A stretch of 64,000 nucleotides of DNA from Streptomyces mirabilis (GTDB lineage: Bacteria > Actinomycetota > Actinomycetes > Streptomycetales > Streptomycetaceae). A program made the position numbers and the translations under genes. The stretch's first letter is position 1, and each line of letters starts with the position of its first letter. Location of the stretch: positions 8,308,001-8,372,000 of the forward strand of contig NZ_CP074102.1 of NCBI RefSeq assembly GCF_018310535.1. The letters are read 5' to 3'. Below the pieces are notes generated by a model, which searched no databases, was not told where the DNA came from, and saw only the letters and a list, made by a program, of their open reading frames with translations. Positions 47,539 through 56,815 of the stretch are shown piece by piece.

Positions 47539-48162
47539 ATGACGGTGTATGACTACGACCGGCGCCGGACGGGGGTTCTGCTGGTCGATCCGCTGAACGA
47601 CTTCCTCGCCGACGAGGGCAAGCTCTGGCCGCGCATCGCGGAGGTCGCGCGGGAGGTCGACCTGCGGGCCCATCTGTCCGAACTGGTGTCCACCGCTCGC
47701 GAGGTCGACGTTCCGGTGTTCTACGTGCCACATCACCGCTGGGCACCGGGGCTGTACGAGTTCTGGTCCCATCCGAACCCGTCACAACGCGCCGTGGACA
47801 AGAACCAGCTCTTCGCTCAGGACGCGTTCGGCGGGGATTGGTATCCGCCCCTGCGGCCCGAGCCCTCGGACACGGTGGTCGCACAGCACTGGGCCCAGAG
47901 CGGGTTCGCCAACACGGACCTGGAGATGCGCCTCCGCCAGCGCGGCGTGGATCATGTGATCGTCATCGGACTGCTCGCGAACACCTGCATCGAGACCACG
48001 GCCAAGTACGCGATGGAACTCGGATTCCATGTGTCGCTGGTGACCGACGCCACCGCGGCGTTCTCGAGCGAACTCATGAGGGCCGCCCATGAATTGAACG
48101 GTCCGACCTACGCACATGTGATCACAGACACGAAAAGTGTCGTAGCGGCACTGAAGACATAA
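47539..48162 (+). CDS. Isochorismatase-like cysteine hydrolase
   Basis: 207 residues. Catalytic Asp in LLVDPLNDF (about residue 17), Lys region and nucleophilic Cys in LLANTCIETTAKYA (about 153) with the cis-peptide before it. Members hydrolyse amides, carbamates or isochorismate. Starts 45 bp after the thioesterase stop, likely same operon. Substrate unknown. Confidence 0.9.
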   Translation: MTVYDYDRRRTGVLLVDPLNDFLADEGKLWPRIAEVAREVDLRAHLSELVSTAREVDVPVFYVPHHRWAPGLYEFWSHPNPSQRAVDKNQLFAQDAFGGDWYPPLRPEPSDTVVAQHWAQSGFANTDLEMRLRQRGVDHVIVIGLLANTCIETTAKYAMELGFHVSLVTDATAAFSSELMRAAHELNGPTYAHVITDTKSVVAALKT

Positions 48163-48233
48163 GGTCACAGGGACAGATGGTGCAGAGGATGTTGGACCGG
48201 CTCTGAGCCGGGCTTCACCGGAAGGATCCACTC

Positions 48234-49637
48234 ATGGACGAGCGCTTCGACGTGGTCGTACTCGGAGCAGGACCGGGCGGCTATGTCGCCGCCATCCGCG
48301 CCGCGCAACTCGGCAAGCGGGTCGCGGTCGTCGAGGAGCGGTACTGGGGTGGTGTGTGTCTGAACGTCGGCTGCATCCCCACGAAGGCGCTGCTGCGCAA
48401 TGCCGAGCTGGCGCACATCTTCACGCGGGAGGCGAAGACGTTCGGCATCAAGGTCGACGGCGAGGTCTCCTTCGACTACGGCGAGGCGTTCCGGCGCAGC
48501 CGCCGGGTCGCGGACGGCCGCGTCAAGGGCGTCCACTTCCTGATGAAGAAGAACGCGATCACCGAGATCGACGGCCGCGGCACCTTCCTCGACGCCCACA
48601 CGCTTCAGGTCGCCCTTGCCGACGGCACCACGAAGACGGTCGGATTCGACGACTGCATCATCGCCACCGGCGCCACCCCCAAGTTGCTGCCCGGCACCCG
48701 GCGCAGCGACCGTGTCGTCACCTACGAGGAGCAGATCCTCGCCGAGGACCTGCCGCGCTCCATCGTGATCGCGGGCGCCGGGGCGATCGGCATCGAGTTC
48801 GCGTACGTCCTGCACAACTACGGTGTGAAGGTCACGGTCGTCGAGTTCCTGGACCGGGTCGCCCCGCTGGAGGACGCGGACGTCTCCGCCGAACTCGCCA
48901 AGCAGTACCGGAAGCTGGGCATCGATGTGCTCACCTCGACGCGTGTCGAGTCGATCGACGAGTCGGGCCCGCAGGTGCGGGTGACGGTCACCGGCAAGGA
49001 CGGTGCGCAGAAGGTTCTGGAGGCCGACAAGGTCCTCCAGGCGATCGGCTTCGCGCCGAACGTCACCGGGTACGGCCTGGAGGCCACGGGTGTACGGGTC
49101 ACCGAGCGCGGCGCGATCGACGTCGACGGCCGCTGCCGTACGTCCGTACCGCACATCTACGCGATCGGGGATGTGACCGCGAAGCTGATGCTCGCGCACA
49201 ACGCCGAGTCCATGGGGATCATCGCGGCCGAGACGATCGCGGACGCGGAGACCATGGAGCTGGACTATGTGATGATCCCGCGTGCCACGTACTGCCAGCC
49301 GCAGATCGCCAGTTTCGGCTACACCGAGGCACAGGCGAAGGAGCGGGGCTACGACGTCAAGGTCGCCAAGTTCCCCTTCACGGCCAACGGCAAGTCGCAC
49401 GGTCTGGGTGACACGGTCGGCTTCGTGAAGCTGATCAGCGACGCCAGGTACGGCGAGCTCCTCGGGGGCCATCTGATCGGTCCGGACGTGACGGAGCTGC
49501 TGCCGGAGCTGACGCTGGCGCAGCAGTGGGACCTGACCGTGCACGAGGTCGCCCGCAATGTCCACGCCCACCCGACCCTGGGTGAAGCGGTGAAGGAAGC
49601 CGTGCACGGCCTGGCCGGACATATGATCAACTTCTGA
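48234..49637 (+). CDS. lpdA: Dihydrolipoyl dehydrogenase
   Basis: 467 residues, E3 component of 2-oxoacid dehydrogenase or glycine cleavage complexes. FAD site [20 protein letters not shown], redox disulfide [19 protein letters not shown] site [13 protein letters not shown] and the C-terminal active-site [13 protein letters not shown] (His-Glu) are complete. No E1 or E2 gene is beside it, so it may be an extra copy serving another complex. Follows the hydrolase by 71 bp. Confidence 0.95.
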   Translation: MDERFDVVVLGAGPGGYVAAIRAAQLGKRVAVVEERYWGGVCLNVGCIPTKALLRNAELAHIFTREAKTFGIKVDGEVSFDYGEAFRRSRRVADGRVKGVHFLMKKNAITEIDGRGTFLDAHTLQVALADGTTKTVGFDDCIIATGATPKLLPGTRRSDRVVTYEEQILAEDLPRSIVIAGAGAIGIEFAYVLHNYGVKVTVVEFLDRVAPLEDADVSAELAKQYRKLGIDVLTSTRVESIDESGPQVRVTVTGKDGAQKVLEADKVLQAIGFAPNVTGYGLEATGVRVTERGAIDVDGRCRTSVPHIYAIGDVTAKLMLAHNAESMGIIAAETIADAETMELDYVMIPRATYCQPQIASFGYTEAQAKERGYDVKVAKFPFTANGKSHGLGDTVGFVKLISDARYGELLGGHLIGPDVTELLPELTLAQQWDLTVHEVARNVHAHPTLGEAVKEAVHGLAGHMINF

Positions 49638-49788
49638 GTCCGTGCGACGCGCTGGAGCACCGGCGCGCGAGGAGGTCGCCCACCGCGGCGACCTGGACGA
49701 CCTCACTCACCGCATGCTCGAGCTCAACGCGCAGCGCAGGGCGGGTGGTCGGCGCCGGGCTGGACACCTTGACGCCCATCGCGCAGCC

Positions 49789-49811
49789 CCCGCGGTGATT
49801 TCCGCCGCGGG
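49789..49811. terminator. Hairpin between lpdA and alcohol dehydrogenase gene
   Basis: CCCGCGG and CCGCGGG around 9 nt, between converging genes. The 225-bp gap otherwise holds no gene. Confidence 0.45.
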
Positions 49812-49861
49812 CGGCTGACGCTCACGAGGGGGTGGCGGTGCTGACGACGCGAACGGCACCC

Positions 49862-50878
49862 TCAGGGGCGCAGCACCAGGCGGATCGGATCGCCCTTCTT
49901 GCGCTCCAGCCGTTCGACGGCTTCGGCCGCCTGGTTCAGGGGCAGTACGTCCGAGATGGAGCGGGAGAAGTCCAGCCGCCCGTTCTCGGTGAGGTGGATG
50001 AGTTGTGCCACCGCGTTCGCGCCGGAGCCGAAGTGGCCCAGGAGCCGTAGCTCTCGGGTACTGAAGGTGGTGCTGTCCGCGATGGTGACCGGCTTTCCAC
50101 TCAGCCCGACGAGGATCAACTTGCCGCCGTCGGCCAGCACGGACAGGGCCTGCTCGCGCACCGGGGTGACGCCGGCGAAGTCGAAGGCGGCCTCGATACC
50201 GGCCCCGCGGGTGGCGGCGGCGACCTTGTCCGCCAGACCGGGGTCGGCCGGATCGAGGGCGAGGTCCGCGCCGAAGGCCAGGGCGCGGTCGCGGGCGGCG
50301 GGGGAAGGGTCGACGGCGATGATGGGGCAGGCGCCCACCATGCGCAGCAGCTGCACCCCGTGCGCGCCCAGACCGCCGATGCCCCAGACCCCGACCGCCT
50401 GGCCGGGGCGGACACCGGCGGTGTCGGTGATGGCGCCCCACGGGGTGGAGACCGCGTCGGGGATGACCGCTCCCTGCTCGAAGGGGATCGAGTCCGGGAG
50501 CGATACCAGGGTGTCGATCCGGGCGAGCGCGAATTCGGCCCAGCCTCCGTCGTAGTCGACACCACGGGTCCAGCCCCGCCCGTCGCGGTACTCGCCGGCC
50601 TGGAGGACGACGCGGTCGCCGACTTCCCAGCCGCCCGCGTCCGGACCCGGCTCGGCGACGGTGCCGGCCACCTCGTGCCCCAGGGTCACCGTGTCGCCCC
50701 GCAACAGCGCGGGTGTGCCGCCGAGTTCTCCGGAGATCAGGTGGACGTCGGACAGGCACACCCCGGCCGCTTCCACCTTGACCAGGACCTCACCCGCACC
50801 GGGGGTGGGCCGGTCGACCTCCTCGACCCGCAGCTCGTGGGTGGGGAAGTGCAGACGCACTGCGCGCATGACAGCCAT
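49862..50878 (-). CDS. Zinc-binding alcohol dehydrogenase (MDR family)
   Basis: 338 residues. Catalytic-zinc ligands GVCLSDVH (Cys near 42) and GHEVAG (His near 68); NAD(P) site WGIGGLGAHGVQLLRMVGA. The four-cysteine structural zinc loop normally after residue 90 is absent; there the sequence is LQAGEYRDGRGWTRGVDYDG. So it is a single-zinc type. Substrate unknown. Confidence 0.85.
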   Translation of the reverse strand: MAVMRAVRLHFPTHELRVEEVDRPTPGAGEVLVKVEAAGVCLSDVHLISGELGGTPALLRGDTVTLGHEVAGTVAEPGPDAGGWEVGDRVVLQAGEYRDGRGWTRGVDYDGGWAEFALARIDTLVSLPDSIPFEQGAVIPDAVSTPWGAITDTAGVRPGQAVGVWGIGGLGAHGVQLLRMVGACPIIAVDPSPAARDRALAFGADLALDPADPGLADKVAAATRGAGIEAAFDFAGVTPVREQALSVLADGGKLILVGLSGKPVTIADSTTFSTRELRLLGHFGSGANAVAQLIHLTENGRLDFSRSISDVLPLNQAAEAVERLERKKGDPIRLVLRP

Positions 50879-50974
50879 GACGGCTTCCTCTCCGTACGTG
50901 ATCTGTGCCGTGATCTGTACCGTGAAGTGTCACCGTTGGCGCCGCGGTTGAGGTCCGTTCTACGATCCCGGGAC

Positions 50975-51460
50975 ATGACGACTCCCCCCTGCTACGCCTG
51001 CGGCCAGGAAGCGCGGTTCGACGAACTTCCGCCCCGCGAACGCGTCGTGTCCGATGAGTACTGGCGGGTGGCTCACAGCTTCAACACCGCGGTGCCCGGC
51101 TGGCTGGTGCTGCTGCCGCGACGGCATGTCACGGCCGTCCATGACCTCACCGACGCCGAGGCCGGGGCCCTGGGGGTGTGGCAGGTCAGGCTCTCCAGGG
51201 TGCTGCGCGGGGCGACCGGTTGCCTCAAGACCTACGTCGTCCAGTTCGCCGAGTCCGAGGGCTTCTCGCACGTGCACTTCCACATCGTGCCGCGCATGGC
51301 GGATCTGTCCGTCGCACACCGTGGGCCGGGCATCTTCGGGCTCCTGGACCGTCCGGAGCCGGAGCGGGTGACAACGGAAGGCGCGGACCGTATGGCCCGC
51401 GCCCTACGAGCCCGGCTTCACGGGCTCCCGCACTCCTGGGGTCCGCCGGACAGGCTCTAG
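50975..51460 (+). CDS. HIT-family nucleotide hydrolase/transferase
   Basis: 161 residues. The histidine triad HVHFHIVPR and strand GWLVLLPRRHVTAVHDLTD define the family; an N-terminal CYACGQE pair may bind metal. Acts on nucleoside phosphoramidates or dinucleotide polyphosphates. The stop codon lies in the loop of a perfect 16-bp hairpin, so the last residues (GPPDRL) come from repeat-like sequence. Confidence 0.85.
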   Translation: MTTPPCYACGQEARFDELPPRERVVSDEYWRVAHSFNTAVPGWLVLLPRRHVTAVHDLTDAEAGALGVWQVRLSRVLRGATGCLKTYVVQFAESEGFSHVHFHIVPRMADLSVAHRGPGIFGLLDRPEPERVTTEGADRMARALRARLHGLPHSWGPPDRL

Positions 51461-51481
51461 TAGGGCCTGTCCGGCGGACCC
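51439..51481 (+). terminator. Hairpin spanning the HIT stop codon
   Basis: GGGTCCGCCGGACAGG pairs exactly with its complement across an 11-nt loop that contains the TAG stop. The right arm is the left end of repeat copy 2. Confidence 0.75.
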
Positions 51482-51648
51482 TGCCGGAGACGCGGGGTCT
51501 GGCACGCTCATCTGCGGCGTTGTCGTCGGTTGCCGACGCTCCGCGTCGACGCCCTCCTCCGCCTTGCAGCTGGACGCACCAGACCCCGCTCACCTGCGCT
51601 TATGAGGCGCCGTTACTTCCCTCCGACCTGATCCGCCGGACAGGCCCT
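51462..51648. repeat. Palindromic MITE-like repeat, copy 2 (187 bp)
   Basis: Ends in AGGGCCTGTCCGGCGGA and its complement, flanked by TA on the left and A on the right. Inside, GCGGGGTCTGG (51,492-51,502) pairs with CCAGACCCCGC (51,579-51,589), so the whole element can fold into one long hairpin. Its right end gives the acyl-CoA dehydrogenase stop codon. No coding capacity. Confidence 0.8.
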
Positions 51649-52819
51649 AGTTCTGAACCCTGAGGGTGCCCCGGTCGCTCTCCCGCAGCGCGCGACCGAT
51701 GATCAGGCGCTGGATCTGGTTGGTGCCCTCGAAGATCTGCATGACCTTGGCCTCCCGCATATAGCGCTCGACCGGGAAGTCGCGGGTGTAGCCGGCGCCG
51801 CCCAGGACCTGGACGGCGTCCGTGGTGACCTTCATGGCGTTGTCCGTGGCGATCAGCTTGGCGATGGACGCTTCGCAGGCGAACGGGAGCCCCTGGTCCT
51901 TGAGCCGGGCGGCGGCGAGCGTGGTGGCGCGGGAGGCCTGGACCGCCGCGGCCATGTCCGCGAGCACGAAAGCCAGCCCCTGGTGTTCGATGATCGGGCG
52001 GCCGAAGGTCTCCCGTTCGCGCGAGTAGCGCAGCGCGTGGTCCAGTGCTCCCTGGGCCAGGCCCGTGGCGACGGCCGCGATGCCGAGTCGTCCGCAGTCC
52101 AGTCCGGCGAAGGCGATCTTGAGTCCCTGGCCCTCCTCGCCGATGCGTCGATCCGCCGGGACACGCACGTCCTCCAGGCGGATGGTCGCGGTGGCCGACC
52201 CGGTCAGACCCATCTTGTGCTCGGGCGGATCGGCTATCAGACCAGGGGTGTCGGCCGGGACGAGGAAGCAGGAGATCGCGCCCGAGCCCGCGTCGGACGT
52301 GCGCGCCATGATCGTGTAGAAGTCCGCGTGCCCACCGTGCGTGGTCCACGCCTTGGCGCCGTTCAGGACGTAGTGGTCGCCGTCCCTGACGGCCCGGGTG
52401 CGCATCGCGGCGGGGTCGGAACCGGCGTGGGCCTCGGACAGGCAGTAGGCGCCGAGCAGCTCGCCGCTGAGCATGTCGGGCAGCCACTCCTTCCTCTGCT
52501 CCTCGGTGCCGAAGGAGGCGAGGGCGAAGCAGGACAACGCGTGCACCGAGACGCCGACCCCGACGCTGGCCCACACGGCGGCGATCTCCTCGAGGACCTG
52601 GAGGTAGACCTCGTAGGGCTGGTCCCCGCCGCCGTACTCCTCGGCGTAGGGCAGGCTCAGCAGGCCCGCCCGGCCGAGCGTGCGGAAGATCTCGCGGGGG
52701 AACTTCTCCTCGGCCTCCGCCTCGGCGACGCGAGGCGCGAGCTCCTTCTCGGCGAGCTCACGGGTCAGGCCGATCAGGTCGACGGCTTCCGGGGCGGGAA
52801 GCGTACGGGTAGCTGGCAT
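51647..52819 (-). CDS. Acyl-CoA dehydrogenase
   Basis: 390 residues. YCLSEAHAGSDPAAMRTRA (FAD/substrate site), the QVLGGAGYTRDFPVERYMRE segment and IFEGTNQIQR with the catalytic Glu are typical. Oxidises an acyl-CoA at the alpha-beta bond, passing electrons to ETF. It diverges from a CaiB/BaiF transferase gene over a palindrome, so both probably serve one acyl-CoA or branched-chain pathway under TetR control. The terminal TAG lies in a palindromic repeat. Confidence 0.95.
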   Translation of the reverse strand: MPATRTLPAPEAVDLIGLTRELAEKELAPRVAEAEAEEKFPREIFRTLGRAGLLSLPYAEEYGGGDQPYEVYLQVLEEIAAVWASVGVGVSVHALSCFALASFGTEEQRKEWLPDMLSGELLGAYCLSEAHAGSDPAAMRTRAVRDGDHYVLNGAKAWTTHGGHADFYTIMARTSDAGSGAISCFLVPADTPGLIADPPEHKMGLTGSATATIRLEDVRVPADRRIGEEGQGLKIAFAGLDCGRLGIAAVATGLAQGALDHALRYSRERETFGRPIIEHQGLAFVLADMAAAVQASRATTLAAARLKDQGLPFACEASIAKLIATDNAMKVTTDAVQVLGGAGYTRDFPVERYMREAKVMQIFEGTNQIQRLIIGRALRESDRGTLRVQN

Positions 52820-52859
52820 GGGATTTCCTCGGTCGCTCTGGAACTATTGATACGGTGAG

Positions 52860-52875
52860 CGATACAACAGTATCG
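52860..52875. promoter_or_regulatory. TetR operator between acyl-CoA dehydrogenase and CoA transferase
   Basis: CGATACAACAGTATCG is a perfect palindrome with 6-bp arms; a further GATAC lies 11 bp upstream and GGTACC 8 bp downstream. The TetR gene at the end of the cluster is the likely binder. Confidence 0.65.
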
Positions 52876-52894
52876 TTTTTGGTACCGTGATGCC

Positions 52895-54061
52895 ATGCAG
52901 TCCAGCGATGGATCCGGGGGCCCCCTCGTCGGTCTACGCGTCCTCGAGCTCGCGGGACTCGGGCCGGCTCCGCACGCGGCCATGGTGCTGGCCGATCTCG
53001 GCGCCGACGTGGTGCGCGTCGAGCGGCCCTCCGGCCGGGCGCTGCGGCTCGGCCCGGAAGGCGCCACCGACATCGTGCGGCGCGGCCGCAGGTCGGTCTT
53101 CGCCGATCTCAAGGAGTCCGAGGGACGTGCGCTGGTACGGGCGCTGGCCGCCCGGGCCGATGTGCTGATCGAGGGCCTGCGGCCGGGCGCCGCCGAGCGC
53201 CTCGGCGTCGGCCCCGAGGACTGCGGCAGGGAGAACCCGGGCCTCGTCTACGCACGCGTCACCGGCTGGGGTCAGGACGGCCCGCTCGCCCAGGATCCCG
53301 GGCACGACCTGAACTACATCGGTCTCACCGGGCTGCTCCACGCGATGGGCCGTGCCGGTGATCCGCCGCCCCCGCCGCTCAATCTGGTGGGAGATTTCGG
53401 GGGTGGGTCCATGCTTCTGGTCATCGGCGTCCTGGCCGCGCTCTGGGAGCGCTCACGTTCCGGGGCCGGGCAGGTCGTGGACTCCGCCATGCTCGACGGG
53501 ACCGCCCTGCTCGGCCAGATGACGTACGCGCTGCGCGGCATGGGCGAGTGGTCGGACGAACGGAGCGCCAACCTCCTCGACGGGGCCGCCCCTTTCTACG
53601 ACACCTACGAGTGCGGCGACGGCAAGTACGTGGCCGTCGCCGCACTCGAACCGCAGTTCTTCGCGGCGCTCCTGGAGGGACTGGGCATCGCCGGGGCCCA
53701 CCTGCCCGCCCAGGGCGACCGCGGCGGCTGGCCCGTGCTGCGGGCCTGGTTCGAACAGCGCTTCGCCTCCCGCACGCGCGACGAGTGGACCGCGCACTTC
53801 GCCGGCACGGACGCGTGCGTCACCCCCGTGCTGACGTTCGCGGAGGCGGGAGCGCACCCGCATGTGGTAGCCCGGAGCACCCTCGTCGAGGTCGACGGCA
53901 TCCTCCAGGCCGCACCGGCCCCGCGCTTCTCGCGCACTCCCAACCGGCGGCCCTCGGCCCCGGGTGCGCCGGGCGCGGACACCGAGTCGGTGCTGCGCGA
54001 CTGGGGTGTCGGCTCCCCGGCCGCCACCCCCGCGGTCAGGGCGAGACCGCGTGCACGATGA
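52895..54061 (+). CDS. CaiB/BaiF CoA-transferase family (alpha-methylacyl-CoA racemase-like)
   Basis: 388 residues. [20 protein letters not shown] and [20 protein letters not shown] open it; [17 protein letters not shown] has the racemase His and [10 protein letters not shown] the Asp pair, matching mycobacterial MCR rather than formyl-CoA transferases. Probably epimerises 2-methylacyl-CoA for beta-oxidation with the divergent dehydrogenase. Its last 26 bp overlap the 3' end of the convergent TetR gene. Confidence 0.9.
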   Translation: MQSSDGSGGPLVGLRVLELAGLGPAPHAAMVLADLGADVVRVERPSGRALRLGPEGATDIVRRGRRSVFADLKESEGRALVRALAARADVLIEGLRPGAAERLGVGPEDCGRENPGLVYARVTGWGQDGPLAQDPGHDLNYIGLTGLLHAMGRAGDPPPPPLNLVGDFGGGSMLLVIGVLAALWERSRSGAGQVVDSAMLDGTALLGQMTYALRGMGEWSDERSANLLDGAAPFYDTYECGDGKYVAVAALEPQFFAALLEGLGIAGAHLPAQGDRGGWPVLRAWFEQRFASRTRDEWTAHFAGTDACVTPVLTFAEAGAHPHVVARSTLVEVDGILQAAPAPRFSRTPNRRPSAPGAPGADTESVLRDWGVGSPAATPAVRARPRAR

Positions 54062-54608
54062 GCGACGCCAACTCGGCGTACGCCTCCGCGTCGGTCAGCC
54101 CCGTGCGCGCGGACACCTCGCCGCGCTGGATCTCCTGCATGGTGGCGGCGACGACCTCGCCCACGAAGGCCGCGTGGACGTCACGGAACGCGCCGGCGGC
54201 GACGCCGTCCGCGATCAGCTGTCTGATCCGGCCCGCGGCCAGGCGGGTGTTGGCCTCGTACACCTCGCGGGCCGGTTCGAATCCGGCCATGTCGTCGAGG
54301 AACCGCCGGGACAGCGGCCTCAACTGCTGGGCGACCGCGTTCAGGTAGACCACCACGCGCTCCGCGGGCGCGGAGGTGTCCGCCACCTGCTTCTCGATGG
54401 CCTCGGCCGCACTCCGGAAGTAGTGCTTCACGGCCTCACGGACCAACTCCTGCTTGCTGCCCGCCAGTTGGTACAACGTCGTCTTCGAGCAGCGCAGCCG
54501 CTCGGTCAGTTCGTCGAGCGTGAACGAGGCGAAACCTTCCGCCGCCAGCAGGGCGACCAGCCGTTTCAGCAGGTCGGTCTGGCGCGCTGTGCGACGTGTG
54601 GACGGCAT
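54036..54608 (-). CDS. TetR-family regulator
   Basis: 190 residues. [20 protein letters not shown] then [20 protein letters not shown] is the DNA-binding domain, and a helical ligand domain follows. Probably represses the acyl-CoA dehydrogenase and racemase genes through the CGATAC palindrome, with an acyl-CoA as the signal (inference). Confidence 0.9.
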   Translation of the reverse strand: MPSTRRTARQTDLLKRLVALLAAEGFASFTLDELTERLRCSKTTLYQLAGSKQELVREAVKHYFRSAAEAIEKQVADTSAPAERVVVYLNAVAQQLRPLSRRFLDDMAGFEPAREVYEANTRLAAGRIRQLIADGVAAGAFRDVHAAFVGEVVAATMQEIQRGEVSARTGLTDAEAYAELASLIVHAVSP

Positions 54609-54651
54609 GACCTCAGCGTAGCCGTTCCCCTTTACTCGGCAGGAGATGCTG

Positions 54652-55429
54652 TCAGCGGGCGGTCCAGCCGCCGTCCACGACGACCGTCTGTCCGGTGACA
54701 TAGCTTCCGGCGTCGCCGACGAGCCACAGGACCGCGCCGACGATGTCATCGGCGGTCCCCTCCTTGGGCAGCGGGGTGTTGCGGCGCAGGTACTCGGCGG
54801 CGCGCTCACCGCTCGTAGAGCGGGCCGGTGATCTCGCTGCGGAAGAAGCCGGGGGCGACCGTGTTCACCCGGATCGAATGCCGCGCCCACTGCACCGCGA
54901 GTTCGGCGGTCAGGCCGGACAGGCCCGCCTTGCTCGCCGCGTACGAGGCCTGCGGGATGCCGGGGATACCGACCCGGCCGCTGATGGACGAGATGTTGAC
55001 GATCGCGCCCCGGCCGAGGGCGCGCATGTGGGGGAAGACGGCCTGCGCGATCAGCAACGGGGCCAGCAGGTTGAGGTCCATGGTGCGGCGGACGGCGTCG
55101 AGCGGTTCGGACTAGGCGCGCTCGGTCGTGAACATGTTCCCGGCGGCGTTGACGAGGATCTCCGGCGGTCCCAGTCCCTCGACGACCGTCGGCACCACGG
55201 AGCCGATCCGGTCGAGGTCGGACAGGTCGCAGGGGACGGCGAGGCCGTCGATCCCCTGGGCGAGCTCGGCCAGCCGGTCGTGACGGCGGGCCACCACGGC
55301 GACCCGGGCGCCGAGCGAGGCGAGTGCGCGAGCCACCGACGCTCCCAGACCCGACGAGGCACCGGTCACGACCGCCACCCGGCCATTGAGGCCGAACATC
55401 CGTGCGGCGACATCGGGGTCGGGCGCCAC
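54652..55429 (-). pseudogene. Short-chain dehydrogenase pseudogene
   Basis: GTG at 55,429 after GGGAG, then MFGLNGRVAVVTGASSGLGA. The SDR order is complete: TGxxxGLG, NAAGN, ISSISGRVG, YAASK and a C-terminal TGQTVVVDGGW. However a TAG at 55,112-55,114 stops it after TTERA, and one extra base near 54,810 shifts the frame after GPLYER. The total length (778 nt) is one more than a multiple of three. Formerly a 3-oxoacyl/alcohol dehydrogenase, now inactive. Confidence 0.9.
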
Positions 55430-55521
55430 GCGGGTCTCCCTTCGACGGCAGAGCGTGTCGGGGGGCGGCTCCGGCGCAGACCGCTGACCGTTGAACAGGC
55501 CCGGCACGCATCGTATGCCGG

Positions 55522-55692
55522 TCGGAGAAGGCGCGTGCCGTGGCGCGTCGCATCCGGGCGGGATGGGTCGCGATCAACGACGCGTTCGACTTCGGCTGTC
55601 CGTTCGGCGGGTACAAGAAGAGCGGCAACGGCCGGGAGTGGGGCGAGTTCGGCTTCCACGACTACCTGGAGACCAAGGGCATTCTCGGCTAG
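55522..55692 (+). pseudogene. Aldehyde dehydrogenase C-terminal fragment
   Basis: SEKARAVARRIRAGWVAIND, then FDFGCPFGGYKKSGNGREWG and HDYLETKGILG. This is the last ~56 residues of the family; no start, no catalytic Cys or Glu. The TAG stop coincides with the start of repeat copy 3. Confidence 0.85.
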
Positions 55693-55795
55693 GGCCTGTC
55701 CGGCGGATCAAGTCGCGGGAATCGGGCGGTCCCTCATGAACGCAGATGTGCGTGCCAAGCCCCGCGTCTGCGGCATGATCCGCCGGACAGGCCCC
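55691..55795. repeat. Palindromic MITE-like repeat, copy 3
   Basis: AGGGCCTGTCCGGCGGATCA at the left and its complement at the right (last bases diverge), with 65 bp of different inner sequence. Abuts the aldehyde dehydrogenase fragment and provides its TAG. Confidence 0.7.
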
Positions 55796-55827
55796 AGGGG
55801 GCGATCCGGACGACACCCCTGCACGCC

Positions 55828-55862
55828 TGAGGCGGCCTCATCGGGATGACGAGGCCGCCTCA
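55828..55862. terminator. Terminator at end of inositol transport operon
   Basis: TGAGGCGGCCTC and its exact complement form a 12-bp stem with an 11-nt loop, 50 bp beyond the TIM-barrel gene stop on the minus strand. Confidence 0.75.
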
Positions 55863-55911
55863 CGGAGCGGACATCCGGGTGCAGGCGGATGCGGGCGGGG
55901 CGCCGGACGGG

Positions 55912-56814
55912 TCAGGCGCCGCAGGAGCGCAGGAACTTCCGGGTGCGTACGGCGATCGGGAGCGGCTTGTCCGGCTCGCAGGGGTACATGTCCTGCTCGA
56001 CGATGGCGAACAGCTCCACGCCCAGACGCTGGGCGGCCACCAGCACCGGCTCCAACTCCGGTACGCCGGACGGGGGTTCGCACATCACACCGCGCTGCAC
56101 GGCGGGACCGAACGGCACCTCGTTCTTGACGACGTCGGCGAGGATCGCCGGGTCGACCTGCTTGAGGTGCAGATAGCCGATGCGCTCGCCGTACGTCTCG
56201 ATGAGCTTGACGCTGTCGCCGCCGCAGTAGGCGTAGTGCCCGGTGTCCAGGCACAGGTTGACCAGGTCGGAGTCGGTGGAGTCGAGGAAGCGCTCGACGT
56301 GGTCCTCGGTGTCGATGTGCGTGTCGGCGTGCGGGTGGACGACGATGTCGAGGCCGTATGTCTCCTTGACCTCGTGGCCCAGCCGTTCCATGCCCTTGGT
56401 CAGGTGGGCCCACTGCTCGGCGGTCAGCTCGGGCGGCTCGATGATCTCGGCGGTCTTGTCGTCCCGCCAGAAGGAGGGGATGACCACCAGATGCTTCGCG
56501 CCCATGGCCTGGGTGAGCGCGGCGACCTCGCTGACGTGTTCCCAGGTGGCGTCCCAGACGGACGGTCCGCGGTGCAGCCCGGTGAAGACCGTACCGGCCG
56601 ACACCTTCAGGTCGCGTTTGTCGATCTCGGTGGTGAGCCGGACAGGGTCGCTCGGCAGATAGCCGTAGGGGCCGAGTTCGATCCAGGAGTAGCCCGCCTC
56701 GGACACCTCGTCCAGGAAGCGTTCCCAGGGCACCTGCTGTGGATCGTCGGGGAACCAGACGCCCCAGGAGTCCGGTGCGGAGCCGACCCGGATGCGGTCC
56801 AGGGGAGCGGTCAT
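55912..56814 (-). CDS. Sugar phosphate isomerase/epimerase (IolE/IolI-type TIM barrel)
   Basis: 300 residues, AP endonuclease-2 fold. PDSWGVWFPDDP at the start, VVHPHADTHIDTE, NLCLDTGHYAY and YLHLKQVD supply the metal-binding Glu/His/Asp residues. Similar to inosose dehydratase or isomerase of inositol breakdown. Last gene of the importer operon; its start overlaps the ATPase stop region by a few bases, so it is co-translated. Confidence 0.8.
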   Translation of the reverse strand: MTAPLDRIRVGSAPDSWGVWFPDDPQQVPWERFLDEVSEAGYSWIELGPYGYLPSDPVRLTTEIDKRDLKVSAGTVFTGLHRGPSVWDATWEHVSEVAALTQAMGAKHLVVIPSFWRDDKTAEIIEPPELTAEQWAHLTKGMERLGHEVKETYGLDIVVHPHADTHIDTEDHVERFLDSTDSDLVNLCLDTGHYAYCGGDSVKLIETYGERIGYLHLKQVDPAILADVVKNEVPFGPAVQRGVMCEPPSGVPELEPVLVAAQRLGVELFAIVEQDMYPCEPDKPLPIAVRTRKFLRSCGA

Positions 56815-56815
56815 G

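Noticed and set aside
49638..49860. Short plus-strand frame after lpdA resembling a charged helical peptide
   Set aside because: No start with a ribosome binding site and no family match; kept as a spacer with a hairpin.
54036..55628. 530-codon minus frame joining TetR to upstream sequence
   Set aside because: Only the last 190 codons are TetR; the rest is an out-of-frame reading of the SDR pseudogene.
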